Of a DNA stretch of 21,276 nucleotides, positions 6,388 through 13,875 are shown one piece after another. A program made the translations under genes and the position numbers. The DNA is taken from positions 1-21,276 of the IMG/VR virus record IMGVR_UViG_3300042401_001954. One strand, written 5' to 3'. This stretch comes from a virus. Under the pieces are notes generated by a model. That model was given only the letters and a program-made list of their open reading frames with translations. It ran no database searches and was not told the origin of the DNA. Within the stretch, counting starts at the first letter, position 1, and each line of letters begins with the position of its first letter.

Positions 6388-7263
6388 ATGGTAGATAGAT
6401 ATTTCGACAAACACCCAATTATCAATTACGGCAATAATAATGCCGTAGATATTACAAAGCGTGTTGCTTTGTTAGAAAAAGTTTCAACAGATCCTTTTGC
6501 TTTTTATCCTTATGAAATTACTTCCAACGAAAGAGCGGATCAACTAAGTTACCGTTATTATCAAGATCCATTTAAAAGTTGGATATTGTATCTAGGCAAT
6601 AAAATAGTTGATCCATATTACGAATGGTATCTTCACACAGAAGAATTCCAAGAGTATATCACCAAAAAATACGGTTCATATGTTAATGCTACTGATAAAA
6701 TTATGTTTTACAGAAACGATTGGCCAAATGTAGAGGACATTAACGTAGAAGTCTGGAACTCATTACCCAAAACCTTAAAAAACTATTGGGAACCAAATTT
6801 TGGACCAAATAACAAAATTATTGGGTATAAGAGAAAACAGGTTGATTGGAAAATAGTAACAAATAAAATGGTTTCCTATCAGGTGTCAAACACAAACTTT
6901 ATTGTGGACGAAATAGTTGATATTGTATTTGATGAAATTAATTCTGGCTCAGGACAAATAGCATCAATTGCAAACAATATGATAAATGTTCAACATGTCA
7001 GCGGATCATTTTTCACAAGTGCCACAGTAGTAATTAAAGAAAATAGTTATATATACGGAAGAGAAAGCACAGTGAATACAGTTTTCACTTCTGTTACTTC
7101 TGTCGCTAATAATCTATCAGAAGAAGAATATTCTTATTGGACTCCGGTTACTTATTTGGAACATGAAAATGAAAAAAATGAGTTCAATAAATCTGTAAGA
7201 GTTATCGATAGTAGCCTCAAACAAACCATGGTCAATAATCTAAAAGATTTGATGAGAGAATAA
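6388..7263 (+). CDS. 53: gp53-like baseplate wedge protein
   Basis: A 291-aa protein. The N-terminal half matches T4 gp53 (196 aa): YRYYQDPFKSWILYLGNKIVDPYYEW corresponds to the T4 'IYGNPQLYWVLLMCNDNYDPYYGW' region and is followed by an EEFQEYITKKYG helix and a YWTPVTYLEHENEKN element. This region is LysM-like in T4 and clamps neighbouring wedges onto the hub. A central beta-rich insertion (about residues 160-235) makes it about 100 residues longer than the T4 protein and is not otherwise recognised. The C-terminal helix (VRVIDSSLKQTMVNNLKDLM) parallels the T4 end that contacts other wedge proteins. One base separates it from gene 27. Confidence 0.85.
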   Translation: MVDRYFDKHPIINYGNNNAVDITKRVALLEKVSTDPFAFYPYEITSNERADQLSYRYYQDPFKSWILYLGNKIVDPYYEWYLHTEEFQEYITKKYGSYVNATDKIMFYRNDWPNVEDINVEVWNSLPKTLKNYWEPNFGPNNKIIGYKRKQVDWKIVTNKMVSYQVSNTNFIVDEIVDIVFDEINSGSGQIASIANNMINVQHVSGSFFTSATVVIKENSYIYGRESTVNTVFTSVTSVANNLSEEEYSYWTPVTYLEHENEKNEFNKSVRVIDSSLKQTMVNNLKDLMRE

Positions 7264-7264
7264 T

Positions 7265-8527
7265 ATGGCTATTGGTGATATTAAAATTTCTTCATTGAAG
7301 GTTGGACAAATGGATTTGATCCAAGGGGGAAAGGTTTCTCTCGTTGGTTTCAACATTTATGAAGATATTCTAAATCCTTATGGACCATTAGCTGAAATAA
7401 GAGTTCTCGATCCAACAGATCAATTGGGCAAAACAAAATTAAATGGTTCATACGACCAGGATGTTGAGATAAATTTTTCTGGCGACAATTCTATAGCAGG
7501 AATTGGTGGCGGACATAAATTAAAGATGAAAATGTTTCACAACAAAGATTTGAACGATCAATCTTTGAATAACGTTGGTTCTGGACATCACAAACAATAT
7601 GACATTAGATGCGTTTCGCCAGAGTTTTTAAACGCTCAAGGTAACTATGTTGAAAAAAGTTTCAATCAAGAAACTTCTGAAGCAGTAAAACATATAGTTG
7701 AAAAGGGATTCAAATCTAAAAAACAATTCAATGCTGGTAAGACCAAAAAAAGAAGATTGATAATTCCTAAGTCTCATCCTCTAGATGCTTATAAACAAAT
7801 AAGCACTGAGCATGTTTCGGACAAATATGAATCCTCTTGTTTTGTGTTATTTCAGAAATCAGGTCAATCTGGTGGTGAATATGAGTATCACTTTAAAACT
7901 TTCGAAGAACTATTTGAAGGCTCTTCAAAAGTAAAATTAAAACAAACCACTAATTTGAATTTTGAACTCAATAATAGACAAGAAAGACAAAATTCTGTTA
8001 TGTGGTTCAAACCATCAAAGTCTTTTGATAGTGGTCCAAGAGCGTTAGATAAATCTTCAGAATATACTTTTGATTATACTACGCATAAAGTTGTGGCTGT
8101 AAACCAACCAAAAAGCAATAACAAATTTAAATTTGCAGATAGAGATCCAGTTTATAACAGTTCGCCTTCATATGTTGATAAAGGCGTACCAACTCATTAT
8201 GTGCATGATAAGGCAAACAATAAAGAAAAACATGAAACTGCTTCAGCTATGACTAAACGAGCAGCTTTTTTATCTCATCTGGCCCAAAATTCTGCAGAGT
8301 TTGAAACTTATTATAACCCTGATATCAAATTAGGAGAAATGATAGAGCTTGATATTCCCACAAAAGCAAACAGTGATTGGGAAGGTGGCGAAAAACAAAT
8401 GAATGGTAAGTTTTTGGTTGTTGCTATTAGAACAAAATATAGAATAGCAGCTGAACCACCTCATTGCACTATGGTAGTTAGAGTTGTAAAGGCTTCTTAT
8501 AAAGAAGGTGGAGGAGGTCAAGCATGA
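7265..8527 (+). CDS. 27: gp27-like baseplate central hub
   Basis: A 420-aa protein with the pattern of T4 gp27 (391 aa), the trimeric hub torus that binds the gp5 spike and mimics a hexameric tube ring. N-terminal strands around LKVGQMDLIQGGKVSLVGFNIYEDIL and the LAEIRVLDP segment fit the first tube-like domain; CVSPEFLN then EAVKHIVEKGF marks the middle; LGEMIELDIP and FLVVAIRTKY near residues 358-400 are the final beta-domain elements, as in VgrG/gpD proteins. Its position directly before the gp5 OB gene, with a 4-nt ATGA overlap, supports the hub call. The sequence similarity is distant, so the fold rather than identity carries the claim. Confidence 0.78.
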   Translation: MAIGDIKISSLKVGQMDLIQGGKVSLVGFNIYEDILNPYGPLAEIRVLDPTDQLGKTKLNGSYDQDVEINFSGDNSIAGIGGGHKLKMKMFHNKDLNDQSLNNVGSGHHKQYDIRCVSPEFLNAQGNYVEKSFNQETSEAVKHIVEKGFKSKKQFNAGKTKKRRLIIPKSHPLDAYKQISTEHVSDKYESSCFVLFQKSGQSGGEYEYHFKTFEELFEGSSKVKLKQTTNLNFELNNRQERQNSVMWFKPSKSFDSGPRALDKSSEYTFDYTTHKVVAVNQPKSNNKFKFADRDPVYNSSPSYVDKGVPTHYVHDKANNKEKHETASAMTKRAAFLSHLAQNSAEFETYYNPDIKLGEMIELDIPTKANSDWEGGEKQMNGKFLVVAIRTKYRIAAEPPHCTMVVRVVKASYKEGGGGQA

Positions 8528-8937
8528 CATTTCATATAGCAGAAGTCAGAAACTTTGAAGACGATCCTACTAAATCAGGACGTGTGAAAGTTAGAATATA
8601 CAATAAACATAACGACGAACAACAAGTAAAGGATGATGAGTTGCCATGGGCCATGGTGCTTCATCCAGTCACTTCGCCAGCAACGTCGAGAATAGGAATA
8701 TCTCCTTCAGGTCTAGTGGTTGGTTCTAGAGTTTTGATTATATATTCTGAAGAAGATCATGCTAAACAATATCCTATTGTTATAGGATCATTGGCAAGAG
8801 GTGATATGCCAGAAGGACATGAAGATAGTAATGGCGGTGTAGGAACAAATACTGATGATGCTAAGAAAAATTCTGGCGGTAAAATTAAAAAACCAGGCAT
8901 TGATAATCCAGCTTGGACTAAAAAGGATAGTAATTAA
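8524..8937 (+). CDS. 5: gp5 OB-fold domain protein (spike base, no lysozyme)
   Basis: A 137-aa protein equivalent to only the N-terminal OB domain of T4 gp5 (575 aa). The match includes GRVKVRIYNKH near residues 19-29, ELPWAMVLHPVTSPATSRIG (~44-63), then GLVVGSRVLIIYSEED and PIVIGSL. The OB fold connects the gp27 torus to the spike. The lysozyme domain and the beta-helical needle of T4 gp5 are absent here; a needle-like protein is encoded separately at 10431. The C-terminal ~45 residues are a polar Gly/Asn/Lys linker. Starts in a 4-nt overlap with gene 27 and stops in a 1-nt TAATG overlap with the next gene, so the three products are probably translationally coupled. Confidence 0.87.
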   Translation: MTFHIAEVRNFEDDPTKSGRVKVRIYNKHNDEQQVKDDELPWAMVLHPVTSPATSRIGISPSGLVVGSRVLIIYSEEDHAKQYPIVIGSLARGDMPEGHEDSNGGVGTNTDDAKKNSGGKIKKPGIDNPAWTKKDSN

Positions 8938-10430
8938 TGGCGCCTAAACCAGCTTTTGAAAAAAATAAAAAGAGAGTAAGTCCGAACAATCAAACTATTG
9001 GTGGTAAAAAACCAAAAATTGATGCTTCGGTAAAATATGCTGATGCGCCAGCAGTTAAGCCAGACGATTCAAAAGAACTTTCTGATGTCAGAGATAAATT
9101 TGCTCCTAATGCAGACAAACCAACAACTGCTTCTGGTGATAAAGGTATCACAGATTTACCGCAATTAGTAAAACAAATTGATCCTCAAGGTAAAGCACAA
9201 GTCATACCACAAATGTATCAACAATTGATGCAAATGACTAGTATATTGTCTATGGGTAGTGGTTTTGGAGGTGGTGGTGCTGGTGGGCAAACTGGTTTAA
9301 ATCAAATACCAGTATTACCTTCTGGTATTTCTTCAGTATTAGAAGATTCTTTTACTGGTGCTTTGGCTATTTTGGTTAGAAAATATGGATTTGAAAGAGT
9401 AATACAAGTTTTTGTTGAGTTACTCTCAGAAAACAGAATAAATCTAGTTGATATTAGATATAGAAAAATTGTTGAGAATGCTATGGCAAACTTGATAAAA
9501 GTTTGTCTATATTATGGACCAGAAGATATTCCTGTGTCAGTATACGAAACAGTTGTATTTGGAGTTGATGTGCCCGATCCTTTGGTAGATCCAGCTGCTG
9601 TTCCTGATTTTTACCAAAAACAATACTACACTTTAGCAACAGACCCGTATCCTGGATACTATGAATGGAGATCTCCAGCTTCTACGGATAAGGTTTGGAC
9701 AAAAAAGGAAGAAAATTCTTATCACTTTTCTTCATCAAGTCAAGAAATATACTCAAATTCAGAATTGGGATTGGCAGAAGATCTAGATCAATATGTGAAA
9801 TTACAAACACCACAACCTAATTTGGAAATTGGACCGCAACCTATTTTGACAATTGCAATATTTAATGAATTGTTGATAAAAAGATCAAACTTAATAGAGC
9901 AAGATACATTAAACAACAACATGGGAAATAATTCTGGTGGTAACTCCGGCAACAACGGAGGAAATAATATGGCTGGTATGATGGGTGGCCAATTACAGCA
10001 ATTATTGCAAATGTTACAATCTGAACAATTACCAAAATCTGTATTGAACCAAGGCGAGATTAATAAAGCTTTGCAACAGTATACAAAAGATATGTCGTTC
10101 AACAATCAGCTCTTTGAACTAGGAAATATGGCAATGGGCGGTGGTTTGGGCGGAGCTTTAGGATCTCTTGGAAACATGGGAGGCTTATCGAATATCATGG
10201 GAGGGTTTGGAATTGGTGGAGGAGGTATTGGTGGTATCCTAGGAAATCTTGGTGGTGGAAGTCTGTTAGGCAGTTTCGGTGGTTTTGGTGGCGGTTCCAA
10301 TGGCGGTGGCGGTGGGGCTGGTTCAGGATTCCCACAAGCTTCTGGCGGTGGCAGTTATTCCGGAGGAAATATTTCAGAAACAGGATTGACAAATATTGAA
10401 ACAATGTTAAAATTATTGGGAATATCGTAA
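8937..10430 (+). CDS. Gly-rich structural protein of unknown role between the gp5 pieces
   Basis: Not recognised with confidence. The 497-aa product has a Lys/Pro-rich extended N-terminus (1-65), a helical core around residues 75-105 and 130-200 (ISSVLEDSFTGALAILVRKY, then FERVIQVFVELLSENRINLV), and an aromatic segment rich in Tyr/Trp (225-262: DFYQKQYYTL, then YPGYYEWRSP). A second helix region (300-322) leads into Asn/Gly-rich linkers (328-350), a Gln/Leu-rich helix (352-383), then an almost pure Gly/Ser/Asn/Phe tract (400-475). It lies exactly where T4 has the gp5 lysozyme and linker, between OB and needle genes, and abuts both. No lysozyme or peptidase motif is visible. A spike-associated or hub-packing structural role is an inference from location only. 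Confidence 0.6.
   Translation: MAPKPAFEKNKKRVSPNNQTIGGKKPKIDASVKYADAPAVKPDDSKELSDVRDKFAPNADKPTTASGDKGITDLPQLVKQIDPQGKAQVIPQMYQQLMQMTSILSMGSGFGGGGAGGQTGLNQIPVLPSGISSVLEDSFTGALAILVRKYGFERVIQVFVELLSENRINLVDIRYRKIVENAMANLIKVCLYYGPEDIPVSVYETVVFGVDVPDPLVDPAAVPDFYQKQYYTLATDPYPGYYEWRSPASTDKVWTKKEENSYHFSSSSQEIYSNSELGLAEDLDQYVKLQTPQPNLEIGPQPILTIAIFNELLIKRSNLIEQDTLNNNMGNNSGGNSGNNGGNNMAGMMGGQLQQLLQMLQSEQLPKSVLNQGEINKALQQYTKDMSFNNQLFELGNMAMGGGLGGALGSLGNMGGLSNIMGGFGIGGGGIGGILGNLGGGSLLGSFGGFGGGSNGGGGGAGSGFPQASGGGSYSGGNISETGLTNIETMLKLLGIS
10134..10361 (+). repeat. GGN-rich low-complexity tract encoding poly-Gly
   Basis: Within the 3' end of the 497-aa gene, repeated GGT/GGA/GGC triplets encode about 75 residues dominated by Gly with spaced Leu, Ile, Phe, Asn and Ser. 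The tract is degenerate, not an exact tandem repeat. Confidence 0.8.
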
Positions 10431-11255
10431 ATGGCTAATGATAAAGACAATAAAAAATTACCAAAGTCCGGAGTTGATGAGGGCGATATTGTTCCAAAAT
10501 ATGGATACATTCACGGAGAATGGGATGCATTAGGTGGTCATCATTTCAAATATCGTTATCCTGACGAAAACGAAAAATCTTATTCTGAAGAATTATTGCC
10601 TAGTGGAAGCTATCATACCACACAGCACGATTCTGATAAAAAAGAAATACACACAAATCTAAAATCTGGTGAATATAGAGGATATACTGCTGGCGGGCAT
10701 GCTAGTCAAGTTGATGGTCATTACGATCATAATGGTGAAAAAACTGGTAGAATTGAATACGGAAAAGATTTTGGTCAAGCAACTGGTGGAAAATATTACA
10801 GAGGTACACAAAAAGAAGAAATCAAAATGTCTGGAGGCGCACAATATAAGTCGACCCAGAAAGCCTCTGATTCCGTAACTTGTAAAGTAAGCTCTGGAAC
10901 TCTTAGAGATAGATGTAAAAAAGATCGCTTTATGGCAACTGAAGGCGAATATGTTTCTATGGGTGAGAAAAACAAAATCGAAGTATTTCAGAAAGACGTT
11001 TCTTTATATGCAGGTTCTAACCATGATATTCACATAAAACAAAAGGGCAAAATAGAAACTGGTAGTACCATGATGATCCAAACAGGATCTGATGCTACTA
11101 TTAATTCTGCAGCTAAGATTATAGGAAAAGCACAATCTGATATTACTGTCGAATCACAATCAAAAATTACATTAAAAGTTGGTGGTTCCAGTATAGTGAT
11201 AGAAAGCGGTTCGATTACTATTAAATCTTCCCAGATTAAATTTGAACAAGGTTAA
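10431..11255 (+). CDS. gp5C/VgrG-like beta-helical spike needle
   Basis: A 274-aa protein. The C-terminal third (about 165-274) has regular short beta repeats with alternating hydrophobic residues, including GSTMMIQTGSDATINSAAKI and ending IVIESGSITIKSSQIKFEQG. A KLTLKVGGSSIVI-type segment (residues ~245-257) is the hallmark of gp5C and VgrG needles, which wind as a triple-stranded beta-helix that pierces the outer membrane. The N-terminal part is hydrophilic, rich in Gly, Tyr, Lys and His (HTTQHDSDKKEIHT), and probably holds further strands. It is encoded separately from the gp5 OB domain and directly precedes the PAAR-like tip gene, as expected for a spike. It starts at the base after the previous stop. 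Confidence 0.82.
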   Translation: MANDKDNKKLPKSGVDEGDIVPKYGYIHGEWDALGGHHFKYRYPDENEKSYSEELLPSGSYHTTQHDSDKKEIHTNLKSGEYRGYTAGGHASQVDGHYDHNGEKTGRIEYGKDFGQATGGKYYRGTQKEEIKMSGGAQYKSTQKASDSVTCKVSSGTLRDRCKKDRFMATEGEYVSMGEKNKIEVFQKDVSLYAGSNHDIHIKQKGKIETGSTMMIQTGSDATINSAAKIIGKAQSDITVESQSKITLKVGGSSIVIESGSITIKSSQIKFEQG

Positions 11256-11262
11256 ATAGTAA

Positions 11263-11550
11263 ATGAGCCAAGCACATAGACACAGCGATCAAAGATCTTG
11301 TGGAGCTACTACAGTTGTTAGTGGTCAGAATTTTGTTACCATCGAAGGAAAATTATGGGCTGTTGAAAACGATCAAAATACACATGGTGCTGGCGGTTTA
11401 ATAGCTTCTAAATCGTATATTACAATTGCTGGTAAAAAAATAATAGTGGTTAATGATAGTGCTAATCAGGACAATTTATGTCCAACAGCTGGCGGAGAAC
11501 ATTGTAATCCCAAAGCTTCTTCTGGAAGCAGTTTAGTAGAAGTAGGATAA
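11263..11550 (+). CDS. PAAR-like spike tip protein (gp5.4-like)
   Basis: A 95-aa protein, the size of PAAR and T4 gp5.4 tip proteins. It begins with a metal-ligand-like cluster (His5, His7, Cys13), then a VVSGQNFVTIEGKLWAVEND strand set, a THGAGGLIASKSYITIAGKK turn with His41, and a late LCPTAGGEHCNP segment (Cys73, His80, Cys81). PAAR proteins fold into a small cone that binds a metal ion and sharpens the needle. The placement immediately after the needle gene fits. The leader holds TTAAATAG between the stop and start, which may be chance. No similar protein occurs elsewhere in the window. Confidence 0.82.
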   Translation: MSQAHRHSDQRSCGATTVVSGQNFVTIEGKLWAVENDQNTHGAGGLIASKSYITIAGKKIIVVNDSANQDNLCPTAGGEHCNPKASSGSSLVEVG

Positions 11551-11976
11551 ATGGCAACAACAAGAGCAGACGCTTTAACAGGCACATCAAAACAAAAAGA
11601 ATATTTTTCGGATTTTTTGACAGGTTTTGACATCACTCCATTTGGTAATCAACTTGGTAGAGTTACTAACGAGCAAGCAGTCAATCAATCGTTAAAAAAT
11701 CTTATAAAAACAAATCTTGGCGAGAGACCTTTTCAGCCAATGGTAGGCTCAGATGTGTATTCTATGCTTTTTGAGAATCAGTATCCTGAAGATATTTCTC
11801 TTCTGGAACTTTTTATAAAAAATACTATAGAGAACAATGAACCAAGAGCAAACCTTTTGGGTGTTGAAGTTAAAATTCAGCCAAACGAAAACTCTTTAGA
11901 AATAAGTATCTATTATACTTTAATAAATAATCCAGAACCTATTACTCTTACTGTCCTATTGAAACGAGTCCGATAA
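11551..11976 (+). CDS. 25: gp25-like baseplate wedge protein
   Basis: A 141-aa protein matching the gp25/GpW family (T4 gp25 is 132 aa). It has an extended N-terminus, then ITPFGNQLGRVTNEQAVNQSLKNLIKTNLGERPFQP, the ENNEPRANLLGVEVK segment with the diagnostic EPR motif (Glu108-Pro-Arg region), and a final pair of strands (LEISIYYTLI, PITLTVLLKR). In contractile machines gp25 caps the inner sheath ring end and starts sheath assembly on the baseplate. It begins at the base after the PAAR stop and is followed without a gap by gene 6, so it forms part of the tight wedge operon. The call is firm. Confidence 0.95.
   Translation: MATTRADALTGTSKQKEYFSDFLTGFDITPFGNQLGRVTNEQAVNQSLKNLIKTNLGERPFQPMVGSDVYSMLFENQYPEDISLLELFIKNTIENNEPRANLLGVEVKIQPNENSLEISIYYTLINNPEPITLTVLLKRVR
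11922..11929 (+). promoter_or_regulatory. Possible internal late promoter-like element before gene 6
   Basis: AATAAATA inside the 3' end of the gp25 gene, 47 nt upstream of the gene 6 ATG. It is the same 8-mer seen at the divergent control region. In such AT-rich DNA a chance match is quite possible. Confidence 0.2.
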
Positions 11977-13875
11977 ATGGCAGCAAATAGCTCACTAACA
12001 CTTAGTTCTTTAGATTTTGATACTCTTAAAGAGAATTTCAAAGAGTTCCTAAAAACTCAGTCTGTTCTCAAAGATTACAACTACGACGGCTCAAATATTA
12101 ACGTTCTATTAGACGTTATGGCATATAATTCATATTTGAATTCGTTTTATCTCAATATGGTTGCTTCTGAGATGTTTCTTGATTCAGCTCAGAAATACGA
12201 TTCGATTGTGTCTCATTCAAAAGAGTTAAATTATACCCCAAGAAGCGCCCATTGTTCTGTTGCTAATGTTTCATTCACAGTTGAAACAACTGGTATTTTG
12301 GGAAATCTTACCATTCCAAAGGGCACTAGATTCTCAGGGTCAAACTCCAATGGTTCATTCAATTTCGTAACAGACTCTAGAATTACAGTCACCTCAACTA
12401 ATAATATATTTACAATAGATAACCTTCAAATTAACGAAGGTATATATTTCCAAGATTCATTTGTAATGAATTATGATATTGAAAATCAATTATTTGTTCT
12501 TTCTAATCAAAATATTGACACTACAAGTTTAGAAGTATATGTAGTTGAAGATAACGGTTCTACAAACACAGAATTTACACGTTCTGAAACCTTATTTGAA
12601 CTTGACAATAAATCAGAAGTGTTTTTCGTTCAAGGTTCTGATAGCAACAAATATGAAGTTGTTTTTGGTGACGGTTATTTTGGTAGAAAGCCTAAGAATG
12701 GGTCTACCATTCTTGTAAAATATATTGTTACCAATGGTTATCTTGGTAACGGCGTTGAAGAATTTACACTAGATGACGATATTGGACCATTTAATAACGG
12801 TGTCGCTTCACCCTCTTCTATCACAACAGTTTCTCCCTCTGTTGGTGGTTCTGCACAAGAATCAATCGAATCGGTAAGATTCGCCGCTCCAAGATATTTT
12901 GCTACTCAGCAAAGAGCAGTTTCTTCAGACGATTATGCTGCTCTTGTTAAAAACAATTTCGGCGGAGAAATTCAAGACGTTGCCATATTTGGTGGTCAAG
13001 AAGTTGAACCTAAAAGATATGGTAGAGTTATTGTTTGTTTAAAGCCAGTTATTGGAACTATTGCTCCTGACTATTTGAAAAATAGAATCATTAACTTCCT
13101 TTTAAGATATGTTGCTCTTCCTAACAGATTAGATTTAACTGACCCAGAATACATATATGTCAAGCTTGATACAGTCGTTCAATATAACATATATACTACA
13201 AGTAAATCTGTTTCTGAAATTAATACAGAAGTTTTGAACTCTATACTTCAATATAGTTCAGATCACTTGGAATTATTTAATAAAGATTTAAGATTCAGTC
13301 GATTAGCTACAGAAATTGATGATTCTGACACTAGTGTGGTAAGTAACCAAACACATTTGAGATTAATTAAAAAAATTGCTCCTTTATTAAATTGGCCTAC
13401 CACATATAGCATAGCCACAAAAAATGTTATTATGTATGAGACTCCAACTAAAAAAGTTTATGAAAATGGAGTATTAATACCGCACGCTGAACTTTATTTG
13501 TCTAGTTATCAAACTCATTACGATCATGCTTCATTAATTTCTTCAAAATTCACATACGTATATAATGGTGTTGAATATACCGATGCATATTTTGCTGACG
13601 ATGGACAAGCAGAAGAAACTGGCGATGATATTGGTAAAGCAATTATTAAAGTTTATGCTCCAGTAAATGGAGTCATCACACCTATTGTTGAAGTTGGTAA
13701 AATTAAATATAGTGATGGATCGTTTACTTTGAACGATATAACCATTTCTTCTTACAGTGGTGAAATTGCAATTTATCTTCGCAATGAAGATGTAGATATT
13801 TTTGCTGGCTTAAATAATATTATTAAAATAGTACCTGAAGATGTATCTATAACCATAATCGAAGCTAAAGAATAA
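11977..13875 (+). CDS. 6: gp6-like baseplate wedge protein (baseplate J family)
   Basis: A 632-aa protein close to T4 gp6 (660 aa). The N-terminus has the J-like wedge start: FDTLKENFKEFLKTQSVLKD then NVLLDVMAYNSYLNSFYLNM, SEMFLDSAQKYDSIVSHSKELNYTPRSAH. The core GILGNLTIPKGTRFSG, the FFVQGSDSNKYEVVFGDGYFG-like segment and RFAAPRYFATQQRAVSSDDYAALV are the diagnostic baseplate J blocks. The C-terminal region (about 540-632) ends in a beta-rich dimer domain with KIKYSDGSFTLND. gp6 rings the baseplate and drives its hexagon-to-star change. The start is at the base after gp25, and its stop overlaps the gp7 start by one nucleotide. Confidence 0.96.
   Translation: MAANSSLTLSSLDFDTLKENFKEFLKTQSVLKDYNYDGSNINVLLDVMAYNSYLNSFYLNMVASEMFLDSAQKYDSIVSHSKELNYTPRSAHCSVANVSFTVETTGILGNLTIPKGTRFSGSNSNGSFNFVTDSRITVTSTNNIFTIDNLQINEGIYFQDSFVMNYDIENQLFVLSNQNIDTTSLEVYVVEDNGSTNTEFTRSETLFELDNKSEVFFVQGSDSNKYEVVFGDGYFGRKPKNGSTILVKYIVTNGYLGNGVEEFTLDDDIGPFNNGVASPSSITTVSPSVGGSAQESIESVRFAAPRYFATQQRAVSSDDYAALVKNNFGGEIQDVAIFGGQEVEPKRYGRVIVCLKPVIGTIAPDYLKNRIINFLLRYVALPNRLDLTDPEYIYVKLDTVVQYNIYTTSKSVSEINTEVLNSILQYSSDHLELFNKDLRFSRLATEIDDSDTSVVSNQTHLRLIKKIAPLLNWPTTYSIATKNVIMYETPTKKVYENGVLIPHAELYLSSYQTHYDHASLISSKFTYVYNGVEYTDAYFADDGQAEETGDDIGKAIIKVYAPVNGVITPIVEVGKIKYSDGSFTLNDITISSYSGEIAIYLRNEDVDIFAGLNNIIKIVPEDVSITIIEAKE

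Noticed and set aside
10106-10404. Pro-rich open frames opposite the Gly-rich tract
   Set aside because: Complement of GGN repeats gives CCN proline codons; no independent gene signal.
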